A DNA stretch of 64,000 bases from Shinisaurus crocodilurus (taxonomy: Eukaryota > Chordata > Lepidosauria > Squamata > Shinisauridae): assembly GCA_021292165.1 (NCBI GenBank), contig CM037879.1:280501772-280565771 (forward strand). The letters run 5' to 3'. Both the position numbers and the translations under genes were made by a program. Numbering within the stretch: the first letter of the stretch is position 1; the number at the start of each line of letters is the position of its first letter. Positions 36,314 to 47,260 of the stretch are shown here, in pieces. Below the pieces are notes generated by a model. That model was given only the letters and a program-made list of their open reading frames with translations, was not told where the DNA came from and searched no databases.

Positions 36314-37507
36314 GTCTACCTTGTAAGTTAGTAAGACTAGTTTACCTTGTAAGTTAGTTGTGAGGGTCATTAAGATAAGAACGATAAAGCATTTGGTGCA
36401 TTGAAATGCGTGACCAATATTATTATGGAAATCAGCTAGTGTCTTGTCATGATGGGCTAATTGTGGCCAGAACACACACAACTGCTAGGCAGTCATTGCT
36501 AGGGCACAGTTAGCAGGGCAAGTATATGACTGGAGAGGCTGTCACTGCCATCAGTCAAGGGAAGAGCAGGATTGGCCTAGGTCTCTTGGTGCAGGAACTA
36601 AGTCTGTCCCTGCCCATCTCTTGCCCTGTAGTAATGGTGGTCTGGCTGTGCTTCCTTGTGATACTCTTAGACTTCCTCATCATCTGCTGGAGGGGAGGGT
36701 CTCTCTGTGCCACATTGCATGCCACTTGTTGGATTCCTGTTTGGTTCCCAGGTCTGCATTTGACCCTCTCAGAAGAGAAGGGCACATTGTACCCACCTAG
36801 CATGGCAAGTGGAAAAGCAAGTTGTTAATAATTTAATAATGAGACTCCACTACAAGAAACTAGTTATTTTTTGATATTTTTCTTGGAGTGAGGGCGAACA
36901 AGGAATGTGTTGTTAAAGAGAGGAAATTTAAGCCTTTTGTATATTAAAAACTGTCCAGGGGGTATGATGATCTAGGCATAATACAAGTAATAGCATGAGC
37001 TAAATGCAGCAAGTAGGAAGGACAACAGTGACTCCCAAGTCATACTTTGATCAGCCCCCACAATGTCCTTGTGACACTTTCCCAATTGGAACACAGGAAT
37101 GGAATCATTTCCATCCAACATTCGTTTTCACAGCCAGACTCATCTCAGTTTTCCCAAAGAGACTGAGCTGAGCACTACAAGGCTTGACTGAATAATATCC
37201 CATTGGATCATTTCTTTTCTTTCCCCCCAAATCTCCCAACCCAGATTTATGAGCATCGTGAGTATTTTTTTTTCTTTTTAAGAACAAAAATCTCCCCACC
37301 CAGCTCCTCTAGGCAAAGCAATCTGGACAGCAAATGAATATTGTTCCTCCAGTTGTAATTTTTTTTCCCCCTTTTCTTTTCCCAAATGTTTGCAAAGCAC
37401 TGCTTTAGTCTTGTTTGCTCACGCAGCAAGAAATGTTTTTCCCTTAAGAGGCATAACTTTAATCGCTTGGGTCATTCAATCTTTTTGACCAACACAATGT
37501 ATCCATT

Positions 37508-37612
37508 GATGTATCTATGGGTTGTATCCAGTGTTAATCCTACTTGGAGTAGACCCATTGAAATGAGTAGGACTTACATTAGACTAACATTGGATGCAAC
37601 CCTATGTGTGTG
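37508..37612. mobile_element. Palindromic MITE
   Basis: 'atgggttgtatccagtgtta' at the left is inverted as 'taacattggatgcaacccta' at the right, with 'actccaagtagg'-like inner arms around 'acccattgaaatgag'. This is a known amniote-style foldback word. Target duplication unclear. Confidence 0.6.
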
Positions 37613-37705
37613 TGGATACCTTCACGAAGATCATTTTAAACAACAGTAAGGACCTTAGATTACCCTATTAATAACCTAGATGACATCTTCATCATCATCA
37701 TTATT

Positions 37706-37975
37706 ATGAGAGCTAGTGTGGTGTAGTGGTTAGAGTGTTGGACTGGGACTCAGGAGATCTGGGTTCTAGTCACTTGGTCATGAAGGTCACTGGGTGACTT
37801 TGGGCCAGTCACTGACTGTCAGCCTAACCTACCTCACAGGGTTGTTGTGAGGATAAAAATGGAGGAGGAGGAGGAGGAGGAGGAGGAGGAGGAGGAGGAG
37901 GAGGAGGAGGAGGAGGAGGAGGAGGAGGACTATGTAAGCCGTCTTGGGTTCCTTGTGAGAGGGAAGAAGGTGGGA

Positions 37976-38051
<76 letters not shown>
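37706..38051 (+). mobile_element. tRNA-derived SINE (second family) with internal (GGA)n and terminal (TTG)n(TTA)n
   Basis: The A box TGGTGTAGTGG and a B-box-like GGTTCTAGTC form the head. The body 'tgggccagtcactg..acctacctcacagggttgttgtgaggat' and 'taagccgtcttggg' is typical of the widespread squamate tRNA SINE. A 23-unit GGA run (37861-37929) expanded inside the body; TTG then TTA runs (37976-38051) form the tail. Poly-Glu, poly-Asn and poly-Pro frames here are artefacts. Confidence 0.75.
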
Positions 38052-38052
<1 letters not shown>

Positions 38053-38829
38053 TGTGCATGGTCTTTGCAATAGAGGTGGGCAGACATCAGAGTTGCAGGA
38101 TCTACTTTGTTTTTTTAATTAGAACCCCAAGATTCACCAGCCAGAACCTGGTATAAAAGACATATACTTAGAATTAAAGAATTCTGAACCCAGGAATTTG
38201 TTTTGAGCTCCAGAACTGAACAGAGCTCACCCTTCTTCTACACACAAATCCACTTCTGGTTACCCCAAGCATTCTTCCTCTCAGCACTATAATTTAGGGC
38301 AGGAGCGGGGAATCATTTTGTCACTGCTACTGTTAAAAGAAAAGTTGGGAGTCAGAAATCCCTGCCGATCTACTGCAGATCTCCCAGATATCTACTAGGA
38401 GATCCAGATCTGCCTTCTCTCCTCCCCTGCTTTACCAAGTAGAGGAGGAGAAATACTTGCTCAAATGGGGGACAACAGAGGAAGAGGTGAGCAATGGAGT
38501 CAGGGGTAAAAAGAGGAAGAATGGGCATTCATTTCCATTACATGCATTTGGGTTTAGTTACAGTAGGGTACGGGGGTCTACAAGCTTATGTCAAACGCTT
38601 CATGGAAAATATTGGTTCTGAGGAGGGATGTGAAGGAAATGGTATCATGCAGGTGTTCTGGGAGGAAGTTCGAGGCATAAGGGACAGCAAGGGAGAAGGG
38701 ACTATAATTTTTAGTTTCTTTCTTAAGCTCCATCAGCACACATGGCCCTTCACAGGACAACCTAAACAAAATATAAGTTCTGCCCTAATGAGCTTACAAT
38801 CTAAATTTAGACACAGGACACACACACAA

Positions 38830-38861
38830 CAAGAGAGGGAGAGAGAGAGAGAGAGAGAAGC
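38830..38861. repeat. (GA)n microsatellite
   Basis: Imperfect GA run next to a short CA run at about 38818-38830. Confidence 0.9.
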
Positions 38862-39052
38862 CAGGTTCTAATGCAGTTACACGTTCTGAGGCCCCATCTA
38901 CACATACCTTAATTGGCGTAGTCGCTTGTACCTCCAGGGTTGCTCCCACAGCAGGCAGGGTCTTGTGTAAAGGCTTCGGCCCATACTGTTCCTCTAACAC
39001 CAATTGTGGCACTTAGGACACCACACAAATGATTTTCATCCCACTCATTTCA

Positions 39053-39160
39053 TAGAATCGTAGACCTAGAAGGGATCACAAGGCTACCGCCGAGTCTCCT
39101 GACCTGCTCTTCCCCAATCGGTCCTTTAGGGATCAAAGCCTAGACCTCAATGGGGCAGAA
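39053..39160 (-). mobile_element. CR1 LINE 3' fragment, antisense
   Basis: 'tcatagaatcgtagacctagaagggatcacaaggct' is the amniote CR1 3' end reversed (sense: gcctt..gatcccttct..tctatga). Confidence 0.6.
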
Positions 39161-39891
39161 AAAAGGTGGCCAAAGATAATGTAACTGCTGGTCAGACAGC
39201 TCCAGGTGACTCTAGCAAGTGAGCAATTAGGAGCCTGCCCTGGGCAGAGAATGGCTAGTTTTAGCACTGCCAATGATCTTTGGGAGGTACCATAGGAGCA
39301 ATGCAGGGGACCATCTACTTTCCCTCATACCTTGATTAAAATCTGGCAGGGTCAGCAGGGTACCGCTATCAGGGATAGACAACGTGGGGCCGGTGGGCGC
39401 CAGCGCACCCCTGATACGTTTCTCGGCGCCTGTTAAGGTCACCAGCCCTTTCGGGGTTGTTTTTTTTTAAATTCACCCATTTTCTTACTGACAGCTTCAA
39501 AACAGATTGGGGGCCTCCATCTGCTGCCAGCTTCATTTCCTATGAATGCCTCTGGGCCACGCATGGACATTCTTAGGAAATGGAGGTGGCAGGCGGCTGC
39601 AGGTCGTTGCTTTCCTCTGCAGTGTGCTCAGCCACCAAGAAAAAGAAGGGAGGAAAGCAAAAGGGACTCCTGTCACTTCTGTCTGGTAAGCTGGGTGGGG
39701 TGGAGGGTGAAGAGAGCAGCAAGGGCGGTAAGCCAATTGTGGATCAGGGAAGCCAGTGGGGCTGTGGGAGCCAGCTGGGAGCAAAGGAGTAGTTCAGATC
39801 CAGCACTGCATTGTACTGAGTTGGGGGGTGTGGTGTCAGGTTACTTGCCCTTGATGGCAGAGCACAATAGCAACAGCAGAGTTCACCTCAA

Positions 39892-39892
<1 letters not shown>

Positions 39893-39923
<31 letters not shown>
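39893..39923. repeat. (CA)n microsatellite
   Basis: About 15 uninterrupted CA units. A shorter one lies at 41681-41704. Confidence 0.97.
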
Positions 39924-39927
<4 letters not shown>

Positions 39928-40462
39928 CTTGTTTCTGAAGTAGATGCTTTAAAAAATAAATAACAGTAACATACAATTACTCAGGTACTTTGAGCTTGAT
40001 GGTTACAGACTTTGTAAATGCAGTTTCTTAAATGTTGCTCATATTGTGAGGTAAGGAAAACACAGGTCAAGTCCCTTTGCTAACCCTAGCAGGCGTCAGT
40101 AAGTCAGTTAACTGTAGGAATAGTCTAACTGTCAGAGGAGTGGAATTCTAACTTGTTGCTAGGCAATGTCCATCATTCCCTCCCCTGACACCACTAAGTG
40201 GTTTGCTCCTGCACCCTGACTTCTCAGAGAAGCTTGGTTTGTTCATTTGCCCTTTAACTGGACTATAACAGTCTCACTTAACCCTTTACAGGGCAGTCAA
40301 CTTAAAAAACCCTCCCTGCAGAGTCAACATCTTCTCGTCACATACTCCAACAGTTCTTTGCCACACCTCCATGGCAGCCATTTTGTGGTGGTGCCCAGAA
40401 CCATTCCTCAAATTTCCAGATGTGCCCACAAACCCAAAAAGGATTTCCTACCCCTGCACTAG

Positions 40463-40867
<405 letters not shown>

Positions 40868-41261
40868 TAGCACAGCCTGGCCCTGGCAAGCAAAATACCT
40901 CATGAGGCATTGGCAGGAATCCAGGGTTTTCCTGATGCACGGTGATGGAATGAAAGGGGCCAAGTTACAGAAGGTCAACCAGAAGATTGACTATCCCAAG
41001 TTACAGAAGATCACCATGTGCTGATATAGCTGGGTGAGTAGCCCTCCCCCCTCCAGGGTCTGCTCACCCAACTACAGTCAGCACATGGAATCCATGGAGA
41101 AAGCCAGGGCCACCAGCCACTTCAGCTGGTAGGGAGCTGGTGGCATGATCTAGCACCATGCTCATGAGTTGACTTTTGGCACGTCACAGCAGAACTCAGA
41201 AAACGGTGTTTGCCGCTTGCCGATATTGGCAAGCTTGGTTCCCAGGGCCTCCTATTAAATC

Positions 41262-41510
41262 CTGTGGGAGGGAAAGCAGGACATGAAAACAACAGCCCCG
41301 TGCTCCTGTTGATCTCCAACAACTGGTAATTCAGTGGCATGATTGCTGCCTCTGGACCTGGAGATGCCAGATAGTTGTGATGAGTTATAGCCATTGATAG
41401 AGCTGTCCTCCATGGATTCGTCTAATCCCCTTTTAAAGACAGCTAGTGGCCAGTGGTCATCACCACATCTTGTGGCAGCAAATTCCATCAAATCCTTACA
41501 AGTAGAGCCT
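41262..41510 (+). repeat. Squamate-type dispersed repeat
   Basis: Ordered blocks 'aaagcaggacatgaaaac', 'caacaactggtaattcag', 'atagccattgatagagc', 'cttttaaagacagctagtgg' and 'cttgtggcagcaaattcc' continue the family seen at 32080-32385 further to its right end. Confidence 0.65.
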
Positions 41511-41829
41511 GTGGAGTGCTCCTGCTCACCATTCCAGACAGTTAATTATGCCTCTTCCATGATACTCCATTCCATTCACGCCGCCACCTAAGTTTCTGCA
41601 CCCCACCTTGCCAGCAATTGGTCAGCATTCCATGGCCACTCAGCATGCTCAGTCCTCATTGGGCTGTTTTACCGGGCACACTCACACACACACACACACA
41701 CACATCCTGTTTTCTAAAGATGTTTTGCACTTCTGCAAACCTTGGGGCTCTCCCGAGCCTGATGATACCTCTTGTGCATAGACAGTGCTGTCAGTTGCAT
41801 AAGCAGCAGTGCTCACACCTACAGGCCTG

Positions 41830-41998
41830 TGGCTCACGCTGGCTCAGCTTGTCTGAGCGTGCTCAGCGTGGAAAGCTAAGCAGGGCCAGGCCTGGTTATT
41901 CCTTGGATGGGAGACCCCTCCTCTAGTTTCCTGCATTGAGCAGGGGGTTGGACTCGATAGCCTTGTAGGCTCCTTCCAACTCTATTGAAATCTATGAA
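41830..41998 (+). mobile_element. 5S-rRNA-derived SINE with CR1-like tail
   Basis: 41869-41915 matches 5S rRNA (gaaagctaagcagggcc, ccttggatgggagac). It is preceded by a shared non-5S segment (ggctcagcttgtctgag) and followed by 'cattgagcagggggttggac' and 'ctccttccaactctat', a CR1-type 3' tail. The junctions are identical to those of the reverse copy at 10915-11100. Confidence 0.8.
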
Positions 41999-41999
41999 C

Positions 42000-42185
42000 A
42001 TCGGAAATAGAATGAAGTGTTCTGTCAAGAAGTCTTTTCTTTGGTCTGCCCTGAATCTACTGGAAAGAAAAAGGACTTCCTCACATAACGCACCACGAAT
42101 GTATGGAATTTGCTGCCACGAGATGTTGTGATGGCTGCTGGCATTACGGCTTTCTACCTTGGTATCTGAATAAATGCACGGCCCA
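42000..42185 (+). mobile_element. CR1 LINE 3' region fragment
   Basis: 'aaaaaggacttcctcacataacgc', 'atggaatttgctgccacgag' and 'gttgtgatggctgc' (here slightly diverged) are consecutive phrases of amniote CR1 3' regions. It abuts the 5S SINE whose tail is also CR1-like. Confidence 0.6.
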
Positions 42186-42189
42186 TCCA

Positions 42190-42770
42190 AAGTTAAGCAC
42201 TTTTGAGTCCCGTTTATTTTTTCGGCATGAGCGCTAAGTACAGGTTTACATCTCTCCTGTTGAAATCAAGGAGACTTAAAAGTGCTTTACTGCAGCTGGA
42301 CCGTGCCCAGCGTTTTTGGAAAGAGAGCCGGCTGTTTGAGTCTGGTTAATGGATGTCAGTAACGCTGAACGGAGATGAATCTGTCCAGCTACTGCTAAGT
42401 GTCACCAGGCAGGTTTTTTAAACAGCTACAGTGTGCATTGTAATAATAAGCGGCTCAGCCCAGAAATCTGAGCCGCTTAACCCTGTGGTGTTGGCAAGTC
42501 CAGCGATCCCACTGGTAAGCGCTGAAACAAACATAGGGAAGAAAGCCAACCCTGGCATCGGGAGATTAAAAAGAGAGGGAGGGGAGGACCTTTCGGAGAA
42601 AAGAATAGGCGGCAACAAAGGCTCCAAAATTCCACTTATCTCGCCAATACTGATGCTTGACAATGTTAGGGGGGGGGGAATTAATCTTGCAAGATTTGAA
42701 ACGTTATTCAACTTCTCTATTGAGCCTGCCAAATTCTATCTTGCAGGGTGGGGGATAGAAGTAGTTTTGT
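42190..42770. promoter_or_regulatory. Candidate conserved non-coding element containing a strong hairpin
   Basis: Repeat-free over about 580 bp. It contains a SOX-type AACAAAG at 42614-42620 and an E-box-like CAGCTG run. At 42447-42458 and 42468-42479 it has a perfect 12-bp inverted repeat (TAAGCGGCTCAG) with a 9-base loop, unlike any MITE here. Enhancer or structured-RNA function is inference. Confidence 0.35.
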
Positions 42771-42831
42771 CTATTGGGTTACAGAAATGTGTGCCCTAAG
42801 TGAGCTCCTTACAACAGCGGGACATCTAAAG

Positions 42832-42932
42832 TCGTGTTCTCCAACCTTGGGTCCCCAGCCAGCATAGCTGGCTGGAGCATGCTGGGAGTTGTAGGCCAAA
42901 AACATCTGGGGACCCAAGGTTGGAGAACACTG
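42832..42932. mobile_element. Palindromic hAT-type MITE, complete, 101 bp
   Basis: GTGTTCTCCAACCTTGGGTC is inverted as GACCCAAGGTTGGAGAACAC. An exact 8-bp target duplication ATCTAAAG lies at 42824-42831 and 42933-42940. It is a shorter relative of 12839-12973; the duplication places both in the hAT class. Confidence 0.88.
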
Positions 42933-43299
42933 ATCTAAAGGGAGCAGATTTGGGGGGGGTGTTCTCTGAAGGGCAGAATATTGGTCAAGATGCGCAGCTA
43001 AGGCTGTGCCCATCCTGTGCTAAGTTAGGTGCACTTCGAATGGATTGATTTCAATGTGCTTAGACATGTCTTGCATTGGATGCAGGTGTAAGGCCGTGAT
43101 CCTAATTGGGGGGAAATTGGGACTTCTGAGTAAACATGGCAAGGATGGGGCTACGGGTAGCTTTTCAGAACCATAGAGGTGGTATCCTAGAACTGCTGTT
43201 GTCTGCGGCACACGGTGATCTCTGGAAAACTGAAACGAGAACCCCCGAAGCGTGTATTTATTTAAGGATATTTCATGCAATGGATTCCAGGGCAGGGTA

Positions 43300-43440
43300 C
43301 AAAAGTGTGCATAAAAATATTCACACAAACATATAGATAAAATATAATAAAAACAACCAATAACTATAACAGAATGACATTTCATCTAAAACACCTGGGC
43401 ATATAGGAAAGTCTTAATCTTGCACGAAAAAGCATTGCTG
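43300..43440 (-). mobile_element. LINE 3' scrap, antisense, diverged
   Basis: 'aaaacacctgggcatataggaaagtcttaatctt' recalls the 'ccttggcatagagggcagtcttaacctggcac' block of the LINE family at 5.07 and 35.1 kb. Confidence 0.4.
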
Positions 43441-43500
43441 TAATAATCCTGGGTACATGTTGGTGTGGCTATTGTGGGTTCCTGTTTGATAAAGTCCATG

Positions 43501-43502
<2 letters not shown>

Positions 43503-43535
<33 letters not shown>
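43503..43535. repeat. (AC)n microsatellite
   Basis: About 16 AC units. Confidence 0.97.
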
Positions 43536-43536
<1 letters not shown>

Positions 43537-44219
43537 CTTCCATCCAACTCATGCCTAGTGGAAATTATTTGCAGCAATCCATACATTTGCACATCCATGA
43601 AAACCTTTAAAAAAAGAAAGAAAAGAAATATGTTGAAATTGTGGAATGAAATTGACTAGATCAAAAAGTGTTGGTCTAGTTAATTTCATATCACCTTTGA
43701 ATTCATTGAGACTAGGACCTAGTTCTCAGAGGTGGTAACGCTGTCCCTTGGCAGTCTCACTTCAGATAATAGTTGGGGTTACACATGGCTCGATGCCCCT
43801 CCATATGAAAATCCCCCTCCACATAGAAAACTAAATATCGAGGATTAAGATTATTTTCTAATCTTCCTCTTGACATGGCAGCCCTCTTTATACACACACA
43901 CACAGAGGAACCTTCAATCATGTGAGCCCCACTTTCACTCTGAAGTGGTACAGCCCAAACACAGGGTTATCACCTTAGAACTAGATGAAGAACAGTGACT
44001 GCAGCTAGGAATCGGGAAAACAAAACGAACAGGACATTTTTGCCCCATAGCGAGGGTCACCCTTCCCTTCGCTGATGACATTTGAACAGCCATCAAGCTA
44101 CCCATGTGAGCTACCCAGTCACCGAGCTACTGTGGTGAGTGCCACAGTAGTGCTGAGAGGGAAGTGGTTTCCAGAGAGAGAAGTCATCTGTACACAGCCA
44201 AAGTCGCCCACCTTCTGAT

Positions 44220-45142
44220 CAGGGTTGTTGAAGAGTCCTTGGTCTCGAGTCACGAGTCTTTGGACCCGAGTCTCGAGTCCGAGTCCGAGTCCTTGGTCCA
44301 AAATGGTGACTCACGAGTCACGAGTCACTCCCAAAGCTGACTCCACGAGTCCCTATTAAAATCAATGGGGGTTTCGCCCAACAAAATAAGGCTACTTCAG
44401 ATTTCAAAACTCTGCAACTGATTTAGGCAAGAACAGACCAGGCAGAAAAACCCAAAATAACCAGGAAGGCAGAGGAGGCAGGGAACCCCAAAGCAGGCAG
44501 CCAGAGGCCTTTGTCTTGGACAATTCAACTGTTGAACTGGTCAAGAAGAGACCAGGCAGGAAGAGGAGGCTGGGAACCCCAGACAGGCAGGAAGAGGCAG
44601 CCAAACCCAAAATGTCTGAAAGGTTGCATTTTAGAAAAATGATTTAAAAAAATAAACTTGCTGTACTTCCTAAAACTTATCCATGTTGCATTTGAGGAAC
44701 ATGATTTTTTCTAAATGTTTGGCCCCCATTCTGGAACGGTGAGATCTCATCACAATTCCACCCTCACTGAACACCCGCTCCAGTGGTGATGAACTTGCTG
44801 GAACCAGAAACACACTCAGAGCAGCCACACAGAGTAATCTCAGGTCCTTCTTCTGCCTCTCCCAAGTACGCAACACATCAATCAAAATAAATCTTGACAC
44901 ACTGTTGGGGCTGCACTCCTGGTAGCTGTCCATAGTGGCCGAGCAGCGGCACACCTCGCTTCCATGCGCTCTTCGACGGCAACCACGCTCCTCTCCACTC
45001 CTTCTGGCACAGCCCAGGGATGCTGAAGAGTCCTTGGTCTCGAGTCCCATTAAAAATATTGGGACTCGAGTCCGAGTCGAGTCAGAGGGGGGACTCAGTC
45101 CGACTCACGAGTCGAGTCCTCGAGTCCGAGTCCCCATCCCTG
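44220..45142. mobile_element. hAT transposon, internally deleted, 923 bp, retaining a transposase fragment
   Basis: Ends CAGGGTTG and CATCCCTG are flanked by an exact 8-bp duplication CTTCTGAT (44212-44219 and 45143-45150). The terminal regions are dense in GAGTC/GACTC and ACTCGAGT words and are nearly identical in layout to 16474-17141. The interior keeps the C-terminal part of a transposase gene on the - strand (44670-45050), so this is a deletion derivative of the autonomous parent. Confidence 0.93.
44670..45050 (-). pseudogene. hAT transposase C-terminal (hATC dimerisation) fragment
   Basis: On the - strand a 126-codon frame contains, from about residue 68 to 122 (44852-44685), LRLLCVAALSVFLVPASSSP followed by LERVFSEGGIVMRSHRSRM and LEKIMFLKCN. 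The PASS.P.ERVFS..G..... R..M.....E...FLK pattern is the signature of the hATC domain used for transposase dimerisation. Residues 1-50 derive from the element's right end and are not transposase. The BED zinc finger and the catalytic RNase-H-like core are missing, so it cannot catalyse transposition. No genuine start codon context is apparent. It overlaps the 923-bp element and gives the family its class. Confidence 0.88.
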
Positions 45143-45229
45143 CTTCTGATACATAAAGTGGCGCTGACTCAGAGATCCTTGCCCATGACGACCTTCCTCC
45201 TGAACAGATAGTCGGCACTGTGTTTTTCT

Positions 45230-45800
45230 GATAGGACTGGAGGAAGGGGGATAACTGATAATCGGTCCCTTCTCCCCAGATAGGTCTGTTCGTCTTGTTA
45301 TAATGCCTGAAGAACTAGCAGAAGATTTGGAAACATGGCAAGGAATTCAGAGCCAACCCTGCCCCAGAGCCTTTCGGGATCATTCTGAGGCTTATTATAC
45401 ACACAGCGTAAAGGACCGGACCGGGGCAACGTTTCACTCCCAATTAAGCCTGTTCCCCTCCAGAGATTCCCCTCTTGTCTCCTGTGGCAAGGCTTTTCGT
45501 TGCAGATGGACACACCTTTGATGATATTACAATGCAAAGCATGTTCTGCACAATATTATCGCAATTGAATTAGTCCATGCTGCAAGACAACAAAAGGAGC
45601 ATCAGCGCTAAACCTCTAGGTTTGCAGGGACCCTGGAGCTTCTCTGGGATATAAGCACAGCCGGCGTTCCAAGATTTGGAGAAGGAATTTACTTTAGAAG
45701 GCCTAAAATAACTCAGCTCTTTAGTATGTTTGGCATGTATTTCCAGGCTTTCAGTGTCTGAAAAGGAGGGTTTTAAGCAGATGCTTGGAGTGCTACTTCT
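45230..45800. promoter_or_regulatory. Candidate conserved non-coding element
   Basis: Repeat-free. It contains a TCF/LEF-like ACCTTTGATGA followed closely by ACAATGCAAAG (SOX and octamer-like, about 45529-45539), and TTACAATG-type words. The TCF and SOX/POU words lie within about 30 bp. Activity is inferred from motifs only. Confidence 0.3.
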
Positions 45801-45937
45801 TCCCACTTTATGCTTGCCTAGGAAAGTTATGACGAGAGTCGTCCCCATCTCTGTAAGATAAAGGGAGCTGCCTGAGGTTTGATTTTGACATTACTGGAGC
45901 AGCATGGATATCATTTCGCTGTGACTGGATGAACAAG

Positions 45938-46075
45938 TATATATGAAGCTGCCTTATATATTGAGTCAAACCTGTGGGCCATTTTAGCCCAGTATTCTCT
46001 GTGCTGTCTGGCAGCAGCCCTCCAAGATCCAGCAGAGAGGTGTTTCCCTGTCCTGCTGCCTGAGATGTAATTTCC
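45938..46075 (-). mobile_element. tRNA SINE body fragment, antisense
   Basis: 'atgaagctgccttatatattgagtcaaacc' and 'gcccagtattctctgtgctgtctggcagcagc' match the left part of the SINE at 14128-14300; the tRNA-like head is lost. Confidence 0.5.
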
Positions 46076-46477
46076 ATGTAATTGGAAATTGAAGCTTCCC
46101 CTGAAAGGCAAATAGCAGTTTTAGAGAGGCAGTTTTCATCAGGACTGTGGTAGGGAGAGAAAGAGTTGAACTTCTCCTCCCTCCACCAACGTCCCAAGGT
46201 TTCTGCACTGCTGATGTTTACATAACCAAAAAATGGATCTTAATTGCATCCATGTGATTGACACCATGTCTAATTTAGCCCTAAGGGAGGAGAGAGAAAA
46301 CAGGACTCTGTTATGCCCTACGGAGGTTCTGATGTATGTAGGCACTGAGTACACAAGGGGATGGATCATGCCCATCACGACTGAAATAAATACAAAAACT
46401 GAATTGGAGTCCACTGGACCCCATGCGGAGCCATACCTAAGCAAACAATGAGTTAGATTTAACATTTAGGATATAGT

Positions 46478-46905
46478 AACAGGCTGCCCATATGGCTGCC
46501 CATAACCCTCCAAACTTGGAGGATTATGGGAATCCAATGGAAGGCCAGAAGAGCCCAGAGACAAGGATCGCCTCTGTGCTCCCCTTGCCCTCCAAAACAC
46601 TAAAGTGACCGATTTTGGCTGTCTAAGTGTTTTACCCCTGCTTGCAAGGAGGGGGGGCTGAGGCACCGCCGGCATTCCTCATATCCTGGTGGTGCCTCAC
46701 TTTCCCCTCCCCGTGCCCCAGAACACCCCCCCCAGTGCTATCTCCAAAGTCTGTCTTCTATCTTTGGAGCCACAGCTGGTGTGGAAAGAATCGCGCTGGC
46801 TGCGAGAGTGGAGGGAGGGCGCTCCAAAGTCGGAGCTGGGACTCTTGACTTTTCCTATGGCTGGCCAGACAGCCTCTACCAGCCATAGTATTGCACCCTA
46901 AATGA
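46478..46905. mobile_element. Dispersed DNA repeat ('GGCTGCCCATAACC' family), copy 2
   Basis: Colinear with 10328-10768 and 62786-63735: 'ggctgcccataaccctcc', 'aacttggaggattatggg' (the uninterrupted form of the LTR insertion site in copy 3), 'gtctaagtgttttacccctgc', 'gactttcctatggc'-like text and the end 'gccatagtattgcaccc'. Confidence 0.7.
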
Positions 46906-47089
46906 TGCAGTGACTCGTCATTTAATGTAAAAATAAGACATTTCATTAGGCTCTATAACACGGGAATATTTAGAAATGGTATCTGGGTCCTGTAATGGCC
47001 CCCCAGTGTTGATTCCTGTGAGATTTTCTCCTGCACTTTTTCATCCAACTGAAAACCTCCTGGAAAGATGAATAAAACAATAATCCTGA

Positions 47090-47260
47090 ACGGCTAGTGC
47101 TCCTTATCTTAATTGCTGTATCCATGCAATGTTGCTGCTGCATTGTTAAATCAGAATTTTCACAGTATGGAAGATTCAAACCTCCAATAACTTGAATGTG
47201 CAGGGTTTAATTAATTTAATTTGCAGGGAATATGAAGTGACATAGATCGGGTGGGAGTTT
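47090..47260. promoter_or_regulatory. Candidate conserved non-coding element (short)
   Basis: Repeat-free, with 'aaaacaataatcc' (SOX-type), paired 'gcaatgttgc' and 'gcattgtta' words and 'tttaattaatttaattt' (homeobox-like). Confidence 0.25.

Noticed and set aside
37824..38122. Poly-Asn, poly-Ile, poly-Glu and poly-Cys frames
   Set aside because: Translations of GGA, TTG and TTA microsatellites in a SINE.
39370..40456. Possible 1.1-kb hAT-like element (CAGGGATAG .. CTACCCCTG)
   Set aside because: Flanking 8-mers ACCGCTAT and CACTAGAT do not match, and the interior shows no second family member here.
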